DNA of 64,000 nucleotides. It comes from Ziziphus jujuba (taxonomy: Eukaryota > Streptophyta > Magnoliopsida > Rosales > Rhamnaceae). Each line of letters begins with the position of its first letter. The stretch's first letter is position 1. The position numbers and the translations under genes are program-made. The stretch lies in contig NC_083390.1 of assembly GCF_031755915.1 (NCBI RefSeq), positions 22,312,501 through 22,376,500 on the forward strand. The letters run 5' to 3'. Shown in pieces: positions 26,401 to 38,774 of this stretch. The notes under the pieces are model-generated. The model saw nothing but the letters and a program-made list of their open reading frames with translations. It had not been told where the DNA came from and did no database searches.

Positions 26401-27332
26401 ATTGATATTCATGTCTAATTCCAAGGCATTTGAATTTCACTTGGGGCCAAGACCAAACATTCAAGCTTACACTGCATTATGCTTATCAATTTTGGATGAA
26501 ATGGTTCCCTTTATGTGCTTATAAATGTTCTCAAGATTGTTGGTTAGGATTGTGGAGAGGTAACGACAAATGGGATTCATTCTCTTCTTCATTGTGTGGC
26601 TCTTGAAGATCTCTTGCTGCGGCATAATGTTAGGCTTCCCTTTCTCTGATTTTCTCTTTCATATACATGTATCTTCTTAAACCAAAAAATTAATCTATTT
26701 ATGGGTTTTGACCTGCACCATACAGGGGGCTGGAATACCAAAAAACTTCATTCAAACTGCTGCTTCAAGGGTAACAAGTCCAAACTTGTTTCACTTTTCT
26801 GATACGTAAAGTTTAAGCAATTAACGTTGTAACGTTAGCCTTTCATGTGAACTACAGATGCCGTTGCTCAGAAAAGTTGCATTAGATCTGTGTGATGCAA
26901 GAGACGATACCTTTGACATCCCAAGAGTAAGTTCCAAGAAAACTGCTTTTCAATAGGAATTTACATCCTTTACGTTTTCATAGGAAAGATCAATCTCAAT
27001 TCATATTCTCAGTTTTACTCCATGTCAACATAATAGATTCATATATTTCTTCACAAGTAAAGCTTCTCATTCTAATAACCAAAAAAAAAAAAAAAGGCTT
27101 CTCATTCCATGCAACCCAAATGAAATGATTGTTCTAATTTGTATTATATCTTCCTCAGTCTAATGACAGGAATTATGTAAGCATTGTGAAGATAGCAAGC
27201 TGTATGTCTTGGGGAGATGGCTCTTCGTACCCACTTTTGAACAACAATAGAAGGCCAATGCACAAGGAGACACATGTAGTGGTATGGAACGGCCGAAGAA
27301 TGGCTGGTACAGTAATAGAGGAAAGAGTGTAA
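17422..27332 (+). CDS. FBL11: BTB/POZ-BACK-LRR protein, FBL11-like, 18 exons
   Basis: Exons: 17422-17600, 17676-17726, 18039-18159, 18380-18533, 18673-18722, 19361-19449, 19526-19628, 20278-20314, 20425-20573, 21199-21727, 22322-22585, 23334-23479, 24354-24701, 25172-25415, 25582-25637, 26726-26770, 26858-26926, 27159-27332. Phases agree throughout and give about 935 residues, close to the length I recall for Arabidopsis FBL11 (At2g36370). The BTB/POZ region (about residues 50-150, with HRKRLVENCSYFRGLLSGSF) is followed by a BACK-like helical segment (about 180-260). A long leucine-rich repeat region runs from about 310 to 900 (for example LQYLNIKGCVSLTDVGIARLL, shortened here to LQYLNIKGCVSL). 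BTB proteins of this kind are thought to act as substrate adaptors of cullin-3 ubiquitin ligases. The exon 4/5 junction is the weakest: it needs the unusual donor GTCAGA at 18534. Confidence 0.9.
23631..23746. repeat. 58-bp tandem duplication in an FBL11 intron
   Basis: Two adjacent copies (23631-23688 and 23689-23746) begin TAAACAGGATGTCAGATG and end TTTTAGCTAA, with a few substitutions. They lie in the intron between exons 12 and 13. Confidence 0.85.
23962..24130. repeat. 86-bp tandem duplication in the same FBL11 intron
   Basis: Copies start GACAAAGTATTTTGAC at 23962 and GACAAAGGATTTTGAC at 24048. Each holds a T-run, an A-run and AACTTTG.AGCCTCAG, then a TTATTGAATTATTTT block. The second copy is slightly shorter. 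Confidence 0.75.
25985..26240. repeat. Possible LTR-like or other transposon relic in an FBL11 intron
   Basis: Two imperfect units of about 58 bp (25990-26047 and 26058-26116) share TTTCCT.ATTTAATTAGA and TATTTTAGTTTC.TTATGTT. They are followed by AATAAATAGGGG and a segment CTTTCTGAGAGTTATTTTCTC that resembles the promoter and end region of plant LTRs. No clear TG/CA ends or target duplication were found, so the type of element is inference. Confidence 0.35.
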
Positions 27333-28052
27333 AAACAGGGGCGAAAATGCACCCTCAGTTCAATTCATAACAGGTAATGGCAGAACAAATCTGAGATGTT
27401 TTATATTTATGGTATAACCATAACAGCAGGAAGTTAGTTTTACATGAACTTTTTTTTTTTTTTTTCTCATATATGAAGCTCTCAAACTGTGTAGGGATCC
27501 TAGCAAGACGAAAGCTCTAGTGAAGGATTTGAAAAAATTTTGATAGAGCTTATATCAATGAAATTTTGAAACCAAAGTTGAACGGTCCCAAGACTTGGCA
27601 TTTTAGTTGGTGCATGAGCTTTTTTTATTCTTTTAGACTTAATTTTATATTCCATCACAAATATGTTTTGAATAATACTGAAAATAAAATCATAATCATA
27701 AGGTGGGCCTATCTGTAAGGCCGTTGATTCTTAAATGATTGAACATCATTGTTTTATCTTGTTTAAAACTGTTTTTTTTAATATGTTCGGACCAAAAATT
27801 GAGAGAGCAGGAAAAAGTTAAAGAAGTAAATAAAGAAGTTGCAACAATATGTGAAATTGATGTTCATAAACAGACATAAAAATCCATCAAATTTACCAAA
27901 CACCTCAGTTCAGATGGGCATGACAGAAGCTCATACTGAGTTGAAGAACACAAGGGGAAAAAGAAAAATGAAAAGCTACAAAACCAAAACACAAACAAAC
28001 CAGAAAAAACATTACTGATGGGTGATGGGGATGAATTAGATGGGTTTAGTGC
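27333..28052. other. Convergent 3' ends of FBL11 and rbcS
   Basis: About 720 bp separate the two stop codons of these tail-to-tail genes. The segment must hold both 3' UTRs. It has a T-run at 27451-27466 and no open frame of note. Confidence 0.6.
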
Positions 28053-29424
28053 TTAAAAGCCAGGAGGCTTGTAGGCAATGAAACTGATGCACTGGACTTG
28101 ACGCCTGTTGTCGAATCCAATGATACGGATGAAGGCATTTGGGTAAGCCTTTTTGGCCTCCTCAAGCTCACTCAACACTTGTGCTGAGTCTGTGCATCCA
28201 AACATGGGAAGCTTCCACATGGTCCAGTAGCGTCCATCGTAGTAACCGGGGGATCTGTGGTTCTCACGGTACACGAATCCATGCTGCAAGACCAAAAACC
28301 CCATTTCCCAATTTTTATTATCACATTCATAATTGCTTCTCCTTCTATTTTTATATGCAACAGTTTTATAAGAATTACCACCAAATAGAAAATATATACC
28401 AGGGTTTCCACCGCATTTGTAATGAAGTTTAGTGTTTGAAATTTTTTTATTTATTTTTTTTTGAAATGTTACAAACAAATATGTTCGTTATATCAATGAT
28501 AATTCAAAACCAGGTTTTAAGATGAGACATTCAAGGAGCACCACAGAATTAAGGTCATCATGTCATGAATAATTGACATATATTGTCGTCGATTAATATT
28601 GATGCACTAATATTAATTCACAAAAATTGATATATTAGAAAGTTCTAAGTTTCTAACTATTTTGTATATATGTATATATCCAATTCTAAACTCGTAAAAT
28701 ATTATTCATTATTTATGCAATTAAGTTAAATAATAAACTAGTAATTGAAGAAAATGAAAGATGCTACTACATGTGTTCATAACTTCCTTATCAAACGCAA
28801 GAAAACCCAATAAATATATAATTCCCATTTTTCCCATGCCATGCAACATAAGAAAGTGGCCTAATATTCAATAGCAGAGAAAAGAGAGAGAAATTAGAAA
28901 AAAAGAGTGAAACAGAACCTGCAATTCAAATTCCAAGCAGGGAACCCAACCGCTCCTGAGAAGGTAGTCTACTTCCCTGGCCAATTGCTCAGGGTTAAGT
29001 GGGGGTAAGTAAGACAGAGTCTCAAACTTCTTCTTACCTGTTGTAGGCCAAACCTGCACTCACCAAACATAAACATACATGATCAATAACCAAATTAATT
29101 AAGTTTTTTCTTCAGTATTTTTCATCACTAAAAATAGTAAAATTTTTCACAGTATAACATTGTTCATTTCACCAATAATTGTTAACGAAAAACAACATTG
29201 TTGTGCTTTTTTACAAGGAAGTGAATAATTTTTTATACCTGCATGCATTGAACTCTTCCACCATTGCTTGCAATGGAGGTTATATCATTGTTGGTCTTGC
29301 GGGTGAATGGCAAGGCTGACGAGGCCGACTTAAGGCCGGTGAAGGGTGCAACCAAGGTTGATTGAGCCGGTGAAGCACGGTTCACCGAGGCAACAGCCGC
29401 TGATGACACAACTGAGGAAGCCAT
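28053..29424 (-). CDS. rbcS: Rubisco small subunit precursor, chloroplast-targeted
   Basis: Exons on the minus strand are 29239-29424, 28919-29053 and 28053-28283, giving 183 residues, the normal length for the precursor. Residues 1-60 are a typical stromal transit peptide ([10 protein letters not shown]..., [20 protein letters not shown]). The mature protein starts [20 protein letters not shown]. It contains the conserved [17 protein letters not shown], the [17 protein letters not shown] segment, and an end with [16 protein letters not shown]. The product joins the chloroplast-encoded large subunit in the L8S8 enzyme that fixes CO2. Both intron positions (after Gln62 and Gln107) are those usual in eudicot rbcS genes. 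No lesion is seen. Its promoter carries the light-response boxes listed separately. The gene is convergent with FBL11. Confidence 0.97.
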
Positions 29425-29517
29425 GCCTTCTTGCTTCTAAACTTTTTGCTTTACAAAAACACACACACACAACAATTTGTGATCTTACAGAGGCTTTTTC
29501 CTTGCTGCTTCACCATA

Positions 29518-29525
29518 TATTTATA
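29518..29525 (-). promoter_or_regulatory. rbcS TATA box
   Basis: The minus strand reads TATAAATA about 95 bp upstream of the rbcS start codon, a normal distance for this gene family. Confidence 0.8.
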
Positions 29526-29692
29526 ATACCATATCTCTTTGTTTCCATTAGCCTTGAGCTATCATAGATCCAAGTTTAATCTAATGGACTTCATTGAATG
29601 TATAAAGTCCTGGACATTTTTGACCCTTGGATTTCGTTTGGGGTGACATTGCACTTCGATGGCCACATAATGGGAAAGTTTGGATTTATAGC

Positions 29693-29749
29693 CTTATCGT
29701 TATGCACCTCCATTGGTTGTGCCACGTGGCGAGCTCCGATTATCTTATC
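29693..29749 (-). promoter_or_regulatory. rbcS light-responsive module: I-box, CCAAT, G-box, I-box
   Basis: On the minus strand, GATAAG occurs at 29744-29749 and again at 29693-29698. CACGTG lies between them at 29723-29728 (in GCCACGTGGC) and CCAAT at 29712-29716. Paired I-boxes around a G-box are the known core of light-regulated rbcS promoters. The module lies about 170-230 bp upstream of the TATA box. Confidence 0.85.
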
Positions 29750-32700
29750 TCAAACGTAGGAATTTAAGGGGTTTGAAATTTTGTGAATTGGTAGAAGTCT
29801 ATTATTTGTAATGTCATTTTACCCACCATAATTGATTACTCTTTCAAATGTTTTTGTTGTTGTGAAAAAATGGGAAATTGATAGGTTTTATGGAATTTAT
29901 TGAGAGAGTATGTATTCATTATCATAGTTTGTTTACTTGATGAAATATATTTCCATGGATAAGAGACGATAGAGGAGGCAAAGAAAAGAGGGAAAAAAAT
30001 AATAATAATGGTAAAATGTAAATAGAGAAAGTAGAGATTTTTTTTTTTTTTTTTTAACAATTTGAAAGTAGGGACATAAAATAGATAAAGAGTATAAGAA
30101 AACTATAGAGGGAAAATAAAAAGAAAAAGAGAAAATATAACATATATATATATATATATATGTATCTATTCTTCTAGGCAATAAAGTCAAGAAAATCTTT
30201 ATCAAAATATGGATATTCTTCGTTGAATTTGCATGTAAATCAATTTCAACACATATTCAATAAAATATAAGTATATGTTGCTTAGAATATTCTGAATTCT
30301 ATTCTTTTTTTTTTTTTGGTAAAATATTCTGAATTTTATTCATTTAGGAGAATAGAATTCCTTAGCCATGTATTTCCCTTATTTTGGTGTAATAGACATT
30401 ACACGATATAGAATTGCATTCCCATTACATAGAAATGCATTTCTATTGTTTAGGTTAGGTTATCTTTGCTAACCCATTATGAATTTCATTTGAATGCTTA
30501 TTTCTTTCAAGGTTCATTCTATCATACAACAACGCTAACAACATATATGACAACTTTAAAACTTTAAAATGGACATCACACAATAATTACCACTTATACT
30601 TCATGACCAATAACTAATACCGTTTACATTAATTTGGTCCTTTTCCCCTTAATTCAGAGGAAAGAAATGATAGATATTATAAAAAGCGGTAGAGATGAAA
30701 AATATGTTTTAGAAACTCCTGGAATTTAATTGTTTGGATAAGTACTGAACTGAGGGCAAAAGAATTATTAATCTTTTTTTTTTTTTTTTTTTTTGGTGAA
30801 AACCAATCCACCTCTTCGGAAACTTGTGATGAACATAATATTGGGCCATTTCATGATTTGCATCCGAATGATTCTACTAAATCATTGAAAAAAAAAAGTA
30901 TATCTATATTGAGGATAGAGAGAATTGGAGAAAAAAGTAGTAAACTAGAAAAGTAGGGCACCATTTAAGCTTGGTTCCCTATCCATTTCGGCATTTCATT
31001 TTGTTTTCTTAGATATTTTCAAATGTCAATGCTGTTCAAGATTATATAAAAAATGGGCACTACTATATGTACTAAATTTGGTTACCAAATAAATATGGTA
31101 GTTTATTAATTATTGACAAATTAATAATCGTCTAAACTCTTGAAAAATAAACCCAATAAAATCAAATCCTTTCCTATTTAAAATTTAGTTAATAAATTTG
31201 ATGCTTTTAGAATTACTACCGAAGAAAATTATGCAAAGCAAATGTAGGCAATGGCCTGGAACCACATTCTAAACCTGGCTTCTCACCAATTCAGACCATA
31301 GACGAGTGACACGTGGCAGATTGATCGTTCTGCAATATTCTATCACATTCACATCTATCTGATATATGCATATTGCATAAACATGTCAGGTTTGTTCATA
31401 CAGATACTATAAAAATTTTCCCACTTTTGAATATTCTTCAAACTAAATCACCATCACACACCTTACCATTCGTTTCCTTCCTTTTTCCATTGTTTTTTAA
31501 GTTGAACTGTTTTATAGAACTAATTATGTTCATCATTTTTTTTTTTCTTCTTTTTATTATAATTCTTCTCGAATTCGATGGTATATAGAGAAAACACAGA
31601 AAAAAACAGAGAGGTGATAAGTGAAAGGGTATAGTTTTGTGGTTGATAAGCTTCAGCTCAAATACCATCTGTTTGCGGTCGTTGTGACTCCTGAATGATT
31701 TCTTAAGACAACTTCAACATACAAATACCGCCATTTTACTTTTTTGGTGCTATTCACTAACATCATGCATCAAGCGTCTATACACATGACTAAATCAATT
31801 GATGAACACCAATAGCTTTTTTAGGGGTTAAAAATAAAAAATAAAATAAAATTAACCCATAATAATGAGTATAAATAGCTAATAGTTAATTAAACTAGTT
31901 TTCAATTGTAAAGATACTCCACAAATAGATTAATCACTAATTAACTAAATATTAATTAACTAGACAATGTTTTCTCTGTGTTAAATTGACACTATGTATG
32001 ATTAAGATGCTTTAAGTGAGGGGGGGGGAGAAAAAAAGGACAAAAAAAAAAAAAAAGTGATGGTTCATGGGTGGAATGTTCATTATTTATAGTCTTTGGG
32101 GTTGAATATGTGTTTTTGTGTTTTCTTGTGGGAAAAAAGGAAAATGCTAAAATTGATCAATCAACAAATGTCTGATAATTTGTTTAGAGATTGCTGACCA
32201 TTTGCAATTTGGGAAAAAAATACCTTCATTTCATCTAATAAGTAATTAAATTATGTTTCATCTAACTCTCCAACATGAAAATTTCTCTCTAAATTCACAT
32301 ATCAAATTTAGTGTAGACAGAAAGTATATTGCTCTAATCTAATAGTCATATGTGGCAAAGTCATGATCTTCATGTTTATGTGTTGTATCTTCCATCTTCT
32401 TTTGCTTGGTTCTCATGTTCAGTAATTTTAGGAAAGAAACGAAGCTAGACCAAACTTTACTGAATATTGGCCCATCGCCCTAAATCTAAGCCCAAAAGAC
32501 AAATCAGCCCAAACCCAAACGTCCACCAGAATACAAGTGTTTGTTTTTTCCTCATTGTTATCGGAAGAAATGTCGTTGCCAATATTTACCATTTCATTAA
32601 CAATTACTTGAAGTTGTTCTCCGTTTTTAACATGAATAAAAATTAATCATTATAGTGAAAAAAAAAAAGAATATATATATATATATATATATTTGTCATA

Positions 32701-34616
32701 TTTCTCAACTTTCAGACTTCTACCAGGTTGAAAATCCCCTTTCCCCAAGTTATGATAATAAAAAAAAAAAACATTTAACAATATTTTTTAATTAAGATCT
32801 TAAATTTATAATTATGTTTGATCAAGTATCGTGGGATGTAATTAAAATATTAATAATACTTTAGCATTAGCATAGTTAGCACCGTCATATGGCATAATAA
32901 TAAATTGTTTATATATATATATATATATATATATATTTAATTTCAAATAAAATTGCATACATCAAACTAGTTAAAAAATTTTATACATGTTTAATTAATC
33001 AAACTTACAATATTTGGGTACTAATAAATACTTTATTTATTTTAATATTTATGGATTATTTTTTCACAAATTTTTATTCTAATTAATATATATTTTTATC
33101 TTATTTTAATATATTAAATATTTTATGTTTTAATTTATATATATATATATATATATTTTATATTTTCATTGATATTTGTATAAAATTATATCTTTAATAT
33201 TTCTATCAATATCCATCTTTTCAATAATATTCATATTGCATGAATACGTGCTATCCTACTCAGTTAAAATATGTTTTGTTAATGCTTAGATTTTAATACG
33301 AGATTTTCTTCTTCTTCTTCTTCTTCTTTTTTTATTTTTTTTATTTTTTTTATTTTTTATTTTTTTATGGGGGGTGTACGAGTCAAGCTTCCTCCATATC
33401 TTTGTGTAGCAACTTTACCAAACATTTGATCAGATAACATTTTGTCAATTTGTTGACTCCATGAGGTAGCATATGCTAATGTGACATGTCTATCTCCATC
33501 CACAATCATGGTACATTACAAATTTTTTTTTTTCTTGGAAAATTACCCACTTATATTATGCTTCTATGGAATCAGGTATGTTGACGAGAATTTTTTAAAA
33601 AATAAGAAAATTTTAATTATCATTTGTTGTTTAATTTACAAAGCTGACTACTTATTTAAAATTTACCGAATTCAATTAAATAACAAAATATTATCAAAAA
33701 ATATTAAAGAATTATAAAGTACATGGATGATTATTTCCCAAAAAAATGAATCTACAAAATAATAATAATAATAAAAAGAAATAACTATTTTTTTAAAGAA
33801 TTATTAATCACTTTAATAATAAAGATTTAAAGGGTGCAAATGCACATAAAATAATAATAAGAAAACAGCGACTACGTTATGCAACATTCGTCCTTATCCT
33901 CCTGCAAAAGGCGCAGATGCTTGTTGCGAGTGTGTGTGCCGGGAAAGATAAGTTGTTGTTCGGCTCATTTCTATAGTCTGAAACCTCCACTTTCACCCTA
34001 TATATTTCCTCCACGTACCCAGATCAAGACTTGAGGCCCACTCTTTCTATATGTGCATGGCCCACTTGATCAAAAACCCAAACTTCATGGGGTCCATACC
34101 TCTTGTCTAAATATGTAACTTTTAAAATGAAAATTGCTTTTTTATTGCATCTTTTTTTTTAATAAAATCAGTCTTTATTAGCTTTTTCAATGTCAATTTC
34201 TCAATCACGAAGAGAAAATCGCAGAATAAACACGTGAGAGCGTCCACATACCATAATTAACTCTTCGAACTTAAACCCCGCCTAGTTATGTTTCAAGGTT
34301 AATTACAAGTCCCCACGGCTCTTTGTCCCCGTGGGAAGCACGCGAACAAGAACCAAAGCGCCATTGGCGTTATATTTTCTGTTGTCAACAAACTTTTTAG
34401 TCTTTTGAGCCGTTCACGTGGTTTAACGCTTTCAGGATCTGCGTGGGGTGTGTAGGAGAGCTTTTTATTTTTCTTTTTTCTTCTTTTCCTGAAAAAAGCT
34501 TTCACTGCTTTCCACTCCACTGCATAGAGAAAAGTAAAGTTATTTTTCTTTCTTTTCACTCTCTTTTTCGCTAATTGCACTCCAAGATGAACACACAGTA
34601 GGCTAAGCTAGGGCAA

Positions 34617-34660
<44 letters not shown>

Positions 34661-34713
34661 TCACACACATTTTCAAGCAGCCATTTCTCTTCTCTCTTGG
34701 TAAGAAGGAAGAC
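29750..34713. other. Intergenic DNA between rbcS and the DUF1218 gene
   Basis: Divergent intergenic region with many A/T tracts and (TA)n runs (about 30142-30161, 32670-32692, 32910-32937, 33139-33158) and a (TTC)n run at 33310-33331. No supported gene. Around 32465-32545 there is a cluster of GGCCCA/GCCCAAA words normally seen near plant core promoters, but no gene follows it closely. The proximal promoter of the DUF1218 gene is probably about 33.9-34.6 kb; it includes a hairpin (CCCACGG and CCGTGGG) at 34312-34335. Confidence 0.45.
34615..34661. repeat. (CT)n microsatellite in the leader of the DUF1218 gene
   Basis: An almost pure CT run of about 45 bp, 50 bp upstream of the start codon. 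CT/GA runs in plant 5' UTRs are common and can influence expression. Confidence 0.85.
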
Positions 34714-37700
34714 ATGGGAGAAGGAAAGGGCTCAACTTTGGTGCACCTTCTTGTTGTGGTTCTGAGCTTGGTGGCATTTGGGTTCGCCATTGCCGCTGAG
34801 AGACGAAGGAGTGTTGTAAGCTTTTCTTTTATCACTTCTCTTTTTATCTGATCTTCTATTTTTTGCTGTTGGAAGTGAAATTCTAGTTTGGGTTTTGGCG
34901 GTGGCACTTTGTTAATTTGGCATTTGTTACTTTGATGTGTGCTTTTTTTTTTTTTTTTTAGTGATTTATCTTACTTTTGCTGTGAATCTGATGGTTGATC
35001 TGTTTGTAATTTTCCAAGAGTTTAGATGCCTGATATGTGATGAAAACTGACAAGCAATGTGTTTTTTTAAAAGTTGGGTTTTTGAGTTCGTTTGTGTTTG
35101 ATTAGTTCGTAATGAGTTTTGATGTATGGACAAGCAGAGTGGAACTTATTATTCTGAAAACTTCAGTGATCTACTTTTCTTCCTTAATATCTTAAAGTGT
35201 TTCACACTAATTACCAGCAAATTAAACGAACAATTTTGGATGCTAAAGAGAATCGACTCTGATTCTGGCTTAGTAGTAGCTATTTCCACTGAATCTTTGA
35301 TGCATAATGGCCAAAAAGAAGGAAAATAAAAAACTTGGATACATATTTGGACTTGTTTATATGAGTAATGTTTGTCCTGGAAACACCTTGTTTTCAAATC
35401 CTTTTGTTTTGCAATGAATGATATGAATAACGAGTAGCAGTAATATGTTAATTTTGTGGTACTGTAGTTTCTTTATCTGCCTGCTTTGTTATCAATGATT
35501 TGTGGCCTTTGTCAGCTTTTTATGTAATTGATGAATTCGTACAAATCTAAATGTTAAAGAATTTAAGTTTCAATGACTAGGACAATAAACAGGTAGAGGG
35601 GGTTTGTGCCTACAGCAGCTAAGTTTCTCCTTTTTGTTAGAATTGTTAACAATTAAGGATGCTCTTTACAGAATCTCTTCTTTTAGTAAATCAAATACCA
35701 ACTTTTTTTTTTCTTTTTTTTTTCTTTTTTTTGTAATTGGAATCTTTTTCTTTTTTTGGTTTCAGCTGCATTTCCAGCATTTTACATGGGCAAAATTTTG
35801 TTAGTGTTACACAGACCATGAGGTTTAATATTGTTATTTGTCAAATGTTTTGTGCGCCATGAGACAATGGCTGATTGGTTTAAGATATACTTAATAACAA
35901 AGAAGATATGGGTGTCCTTAGACAACCAACTGGTTTTATTGAGCTTAAAACATTTTCGTGGATTCTTGTTTCTAGATCAAAATGTTGTTCCTCTTAATTC
36001 TGAGGATGTATTACACACAACAGGAATTCATTAAAAAGAGCAGAGGCTATTACTCTGCGGCAGAATTCATTGTTTTAAAGGAATTTTATAAATTTCTCAA
36101 ACTTTTATTCTTCAACTGATAAACCTTTCATTTTCATGAATAATCAAAATAATTAAGAACTTAGAATTATCCCTTTAAGAATTTGTTTTGATTAATATGG
36201 AAGTCCTGTAAATCTGTTTGCTATTACTTTGCAGCCGAAGTCATTGTTTTGAAGGAATTTTATATATTTCTTAAACTTTGATTCTTAAATCGATAAACCT
36301 TTCGTTTCCATGAATTATCAAAAGAATTAAGAATTTAGAAATATCCTTATAAGAATCTGTTTTGATCAATATGGGTGTCCCATAAATATGTTTGCTATTG
36401 AACCTTTTAAAATCCAATATGAAAAGGGAAAAAAAGTGAAAACTGCAGTACATAAAAACAACGAAATGATTTTATTATCAGTGTTATTGTGTACTGTTCT
36501 CATCGTAGGTAGGGTTCTGTTGTTGCTGCTTGTTTCTGCTTCTATAGTACAACATATATGTAATTTCAAATTGGATCATTAGATGATTACAACTTCCTTC
36601 TCTGATCAAGCAATTTAAATCCTTTGCAAATAGCATGTATGTAATTTTAAATTGGTTGATGATCATAGTTACTTACATGGGTTTCCATTTCTTGGCTGTT
36701 GGAGTGTTGGTATTTATTAACAATTGGATGAAAATTTATTATCAACTAAAATATATTATAGGATTTGTATATTTTTACTGCTTGCTTAGCATTTGAGAGG
36801 TGAATCTATTAGATAGTCTCAGTCAAACTTTTAAAAGGTTGAATTGGTTATAGTACCACTAGCACATTGGTTAGACTAGGTGCTCCACTAGATCCTAAAA
36901 GCCAAATTGGTATATGCACTCTCTGTGGAGTTATAATGAACTGTTTTTGTTTAGTATTCTGTAGCACTGTCCGGCAAGCGCACAAATTGATCATGCTGTC
37001 CATCTTGTCTATGATTTATTGCAATCTAGCTGTCCACAGGAAAAACTTGCATTGGAATCTGTGGCATTATTTTGATACTTTTGAAATACATTTATTCTAT
37101 TCATTAATTAACAATAATTTTCATGACAGGGCCATACAGTTTCTGACGATCTAGTAAATCGGACTTACTGTGTTTATAACTCAGATGTCGCAACTGGTTA
37201 TGGAGTAGGTGGTTTCTTGTTTCTTCTTTCAAGCGAGTCCCTACTTATGGGTGTGACAAAATGCATGTGTTTTGGAAGACCCTTAGCTCCTGGTGGAAAT
37301 CGAGCTTGGTCCATCATCTATTTTGTCTCATCATGGTAATAATTCTGACATGCCTCTCTTATGCATGTATCAAGTATTTCTTGGGTTGACTTCATATAAA
37401 TAGTTGGTTTTGCATCTAACACCTTAAGCTTTTGGAGTTGAGGTAATTTAACAAGTCATTACATTCTTGTATTCATATCCAACGAAATCGACCATTTGAC
37501 CAAGGACACTTGCCCACTTATCAATGTAGAATAAGCTTGTTGATGCTTTTGCTATTGCTCTTCGGCAATTTTATTCTTGAAAGTACCTCAAATCCATGCT
37601 GTACGAGTGGTTTTCTTCTGCAGGAGCTACACACAATCATTTAGACTGCCAACCGGCTGAGAATATTAGCCAGTCAGGCTCGGATGCAATTCTAAAAAAC

Positions 37701-38050
37701 TAGGGACTTTGATGAATAATTAGAAGATGCAAGTAACGAACTCCCCAGTAGTTTTAACACCAATATGTTTGTACATCTACAGGTTGACCTTCCTGGTTGC
37801 GGAAGCATGTTTGATTGCTGGTGCAACAAAGAATGCTTATCACACCAAGTATCGAGATATGATTTATGCACAGAACTTCTCCTGTGAATCATTGCGGAAA
37901 GGTGTTTTCGTTGCCGGAGCAGTATTCGTGGTTGCAACGATGATTCTCAACGTGTATTACTACATGTACTTTACCAAGGCTACTACTTCTCAGGCATCTC
38001 ACAAGGCAAACCGTTCAAACTCAAGTGTTGGGATGACTGGTTATGCATAG
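34714..38050 (+). CDS. DUF1218 four-helix membrane protein (Fb34/MWL-type)
   Basis: Exons are 34714-34815, 37130-37335 and 37783-38050, with consistent phases, giving 191 residues. Four hydrophobic segments are visible, at about residues 9-28, 52-72, 92-115 and 140-163. Cys residues in the loops (RTYCVYN, TKCMCFG, QNFSCESL) and the motif SSESLLMGVTKCMCFG identify the plant DUF1218 family. That family includes the fibre protein Fb34 and the Arabidopsis MODIFYING WALL LIGNIN proteins. The first segment probably acts as a signal anchor, so the protein should enter the secretory or plasma membrane. Its biochemical role is not known. Intron 1 is long (2314 bp) and contains a 174-bp tandem duplication. 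Confidence 0.88.
36047..36393. repeat. 174-bp tandem duplication in intron 1 of the DUF1218 gene
   Basis: Copy 1 starts CTATTACTCTGCGGCAGAATTC at 36047 and copy 2 CTATTACTTTGCAGCCGAAG at 36221. Both run through AAACCTTTC.TTT.CATGAAT and end near TTTGCTATT. The copies differ by scattered substitutions. Confidence 0.85.
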
Positions 38051-38664
38051 GATAAACTATTAAGATAGACAGCTTAGAAGTCTTGCATGTTGATTATATA
38101 TGGGGTTTGAATTGTCTCTGCGCTGTATTACTCAACTGTACTAATATATATTTCGTTCGTCTAATGACATGGCTGGCTAAAGAGCAAGGCCTCCTGAGGC
38201 CTTTGCCTACTGCCCAGTAAACAATGGCCCAATACAAAAAAAAAAAAAAAAAAATATCATGTTTTTATATATATTTATCTTCAAAATTTTTAAGTTATCA
38301 TATAAATAAGTTTATATATTTTTTTAAAAAATAAATAAAGATGCAAAACTTAGGGTGCATTTAGTAATGTTTTATAGAAAAAGAAAAAGAAAATATTTTA
38401 CAAATTAGAGATGAATACGTTATTTAATAAGAATAATTTTAAAGGTGTTATATACAGGATAATTCAAGAAAACATGGTAGATGTCAAAACTCAATCTGAA
38501 TATCATTTTTTAAATAATTTTATGAAGTCCAAAGTATTCTCTTATGAGTACTTCTCATCTAGCACGGTAACTTATTCTTCTAAGAGACTTGTGTTTTAGG
38601 TTTCATGGTCATGCTAATGTCAAGCCAAGTAACAAAAAAGAATTTTTGAACAGAAAATATTATT

Positions 38665-38774
38665 ACACTTAGTTAATTAAACTGACATGCCAGTGCTTCT
38701 TGAAGTCACAGATTTTAGTACACTTGATTAATTAAACTGACATGCCAGTGCTTCTTGAAGTCACAGATTTTAGA
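38665..38774. repeat. 55-bp tandem duplication
   Basis: Two copies (38665-38719 and 38720-38774) of a unit containing TTAATTAAACTGACATGCCA and CTTCTTGAAGTCACAG. They differ at only about three positions, so the event is young. Confidence 0.9.

Noticed and set aside
28139..28432. Plus-strand frame across rbcS exon 3
   Set aside because: Antisense shadow of a certain rbcS exon.
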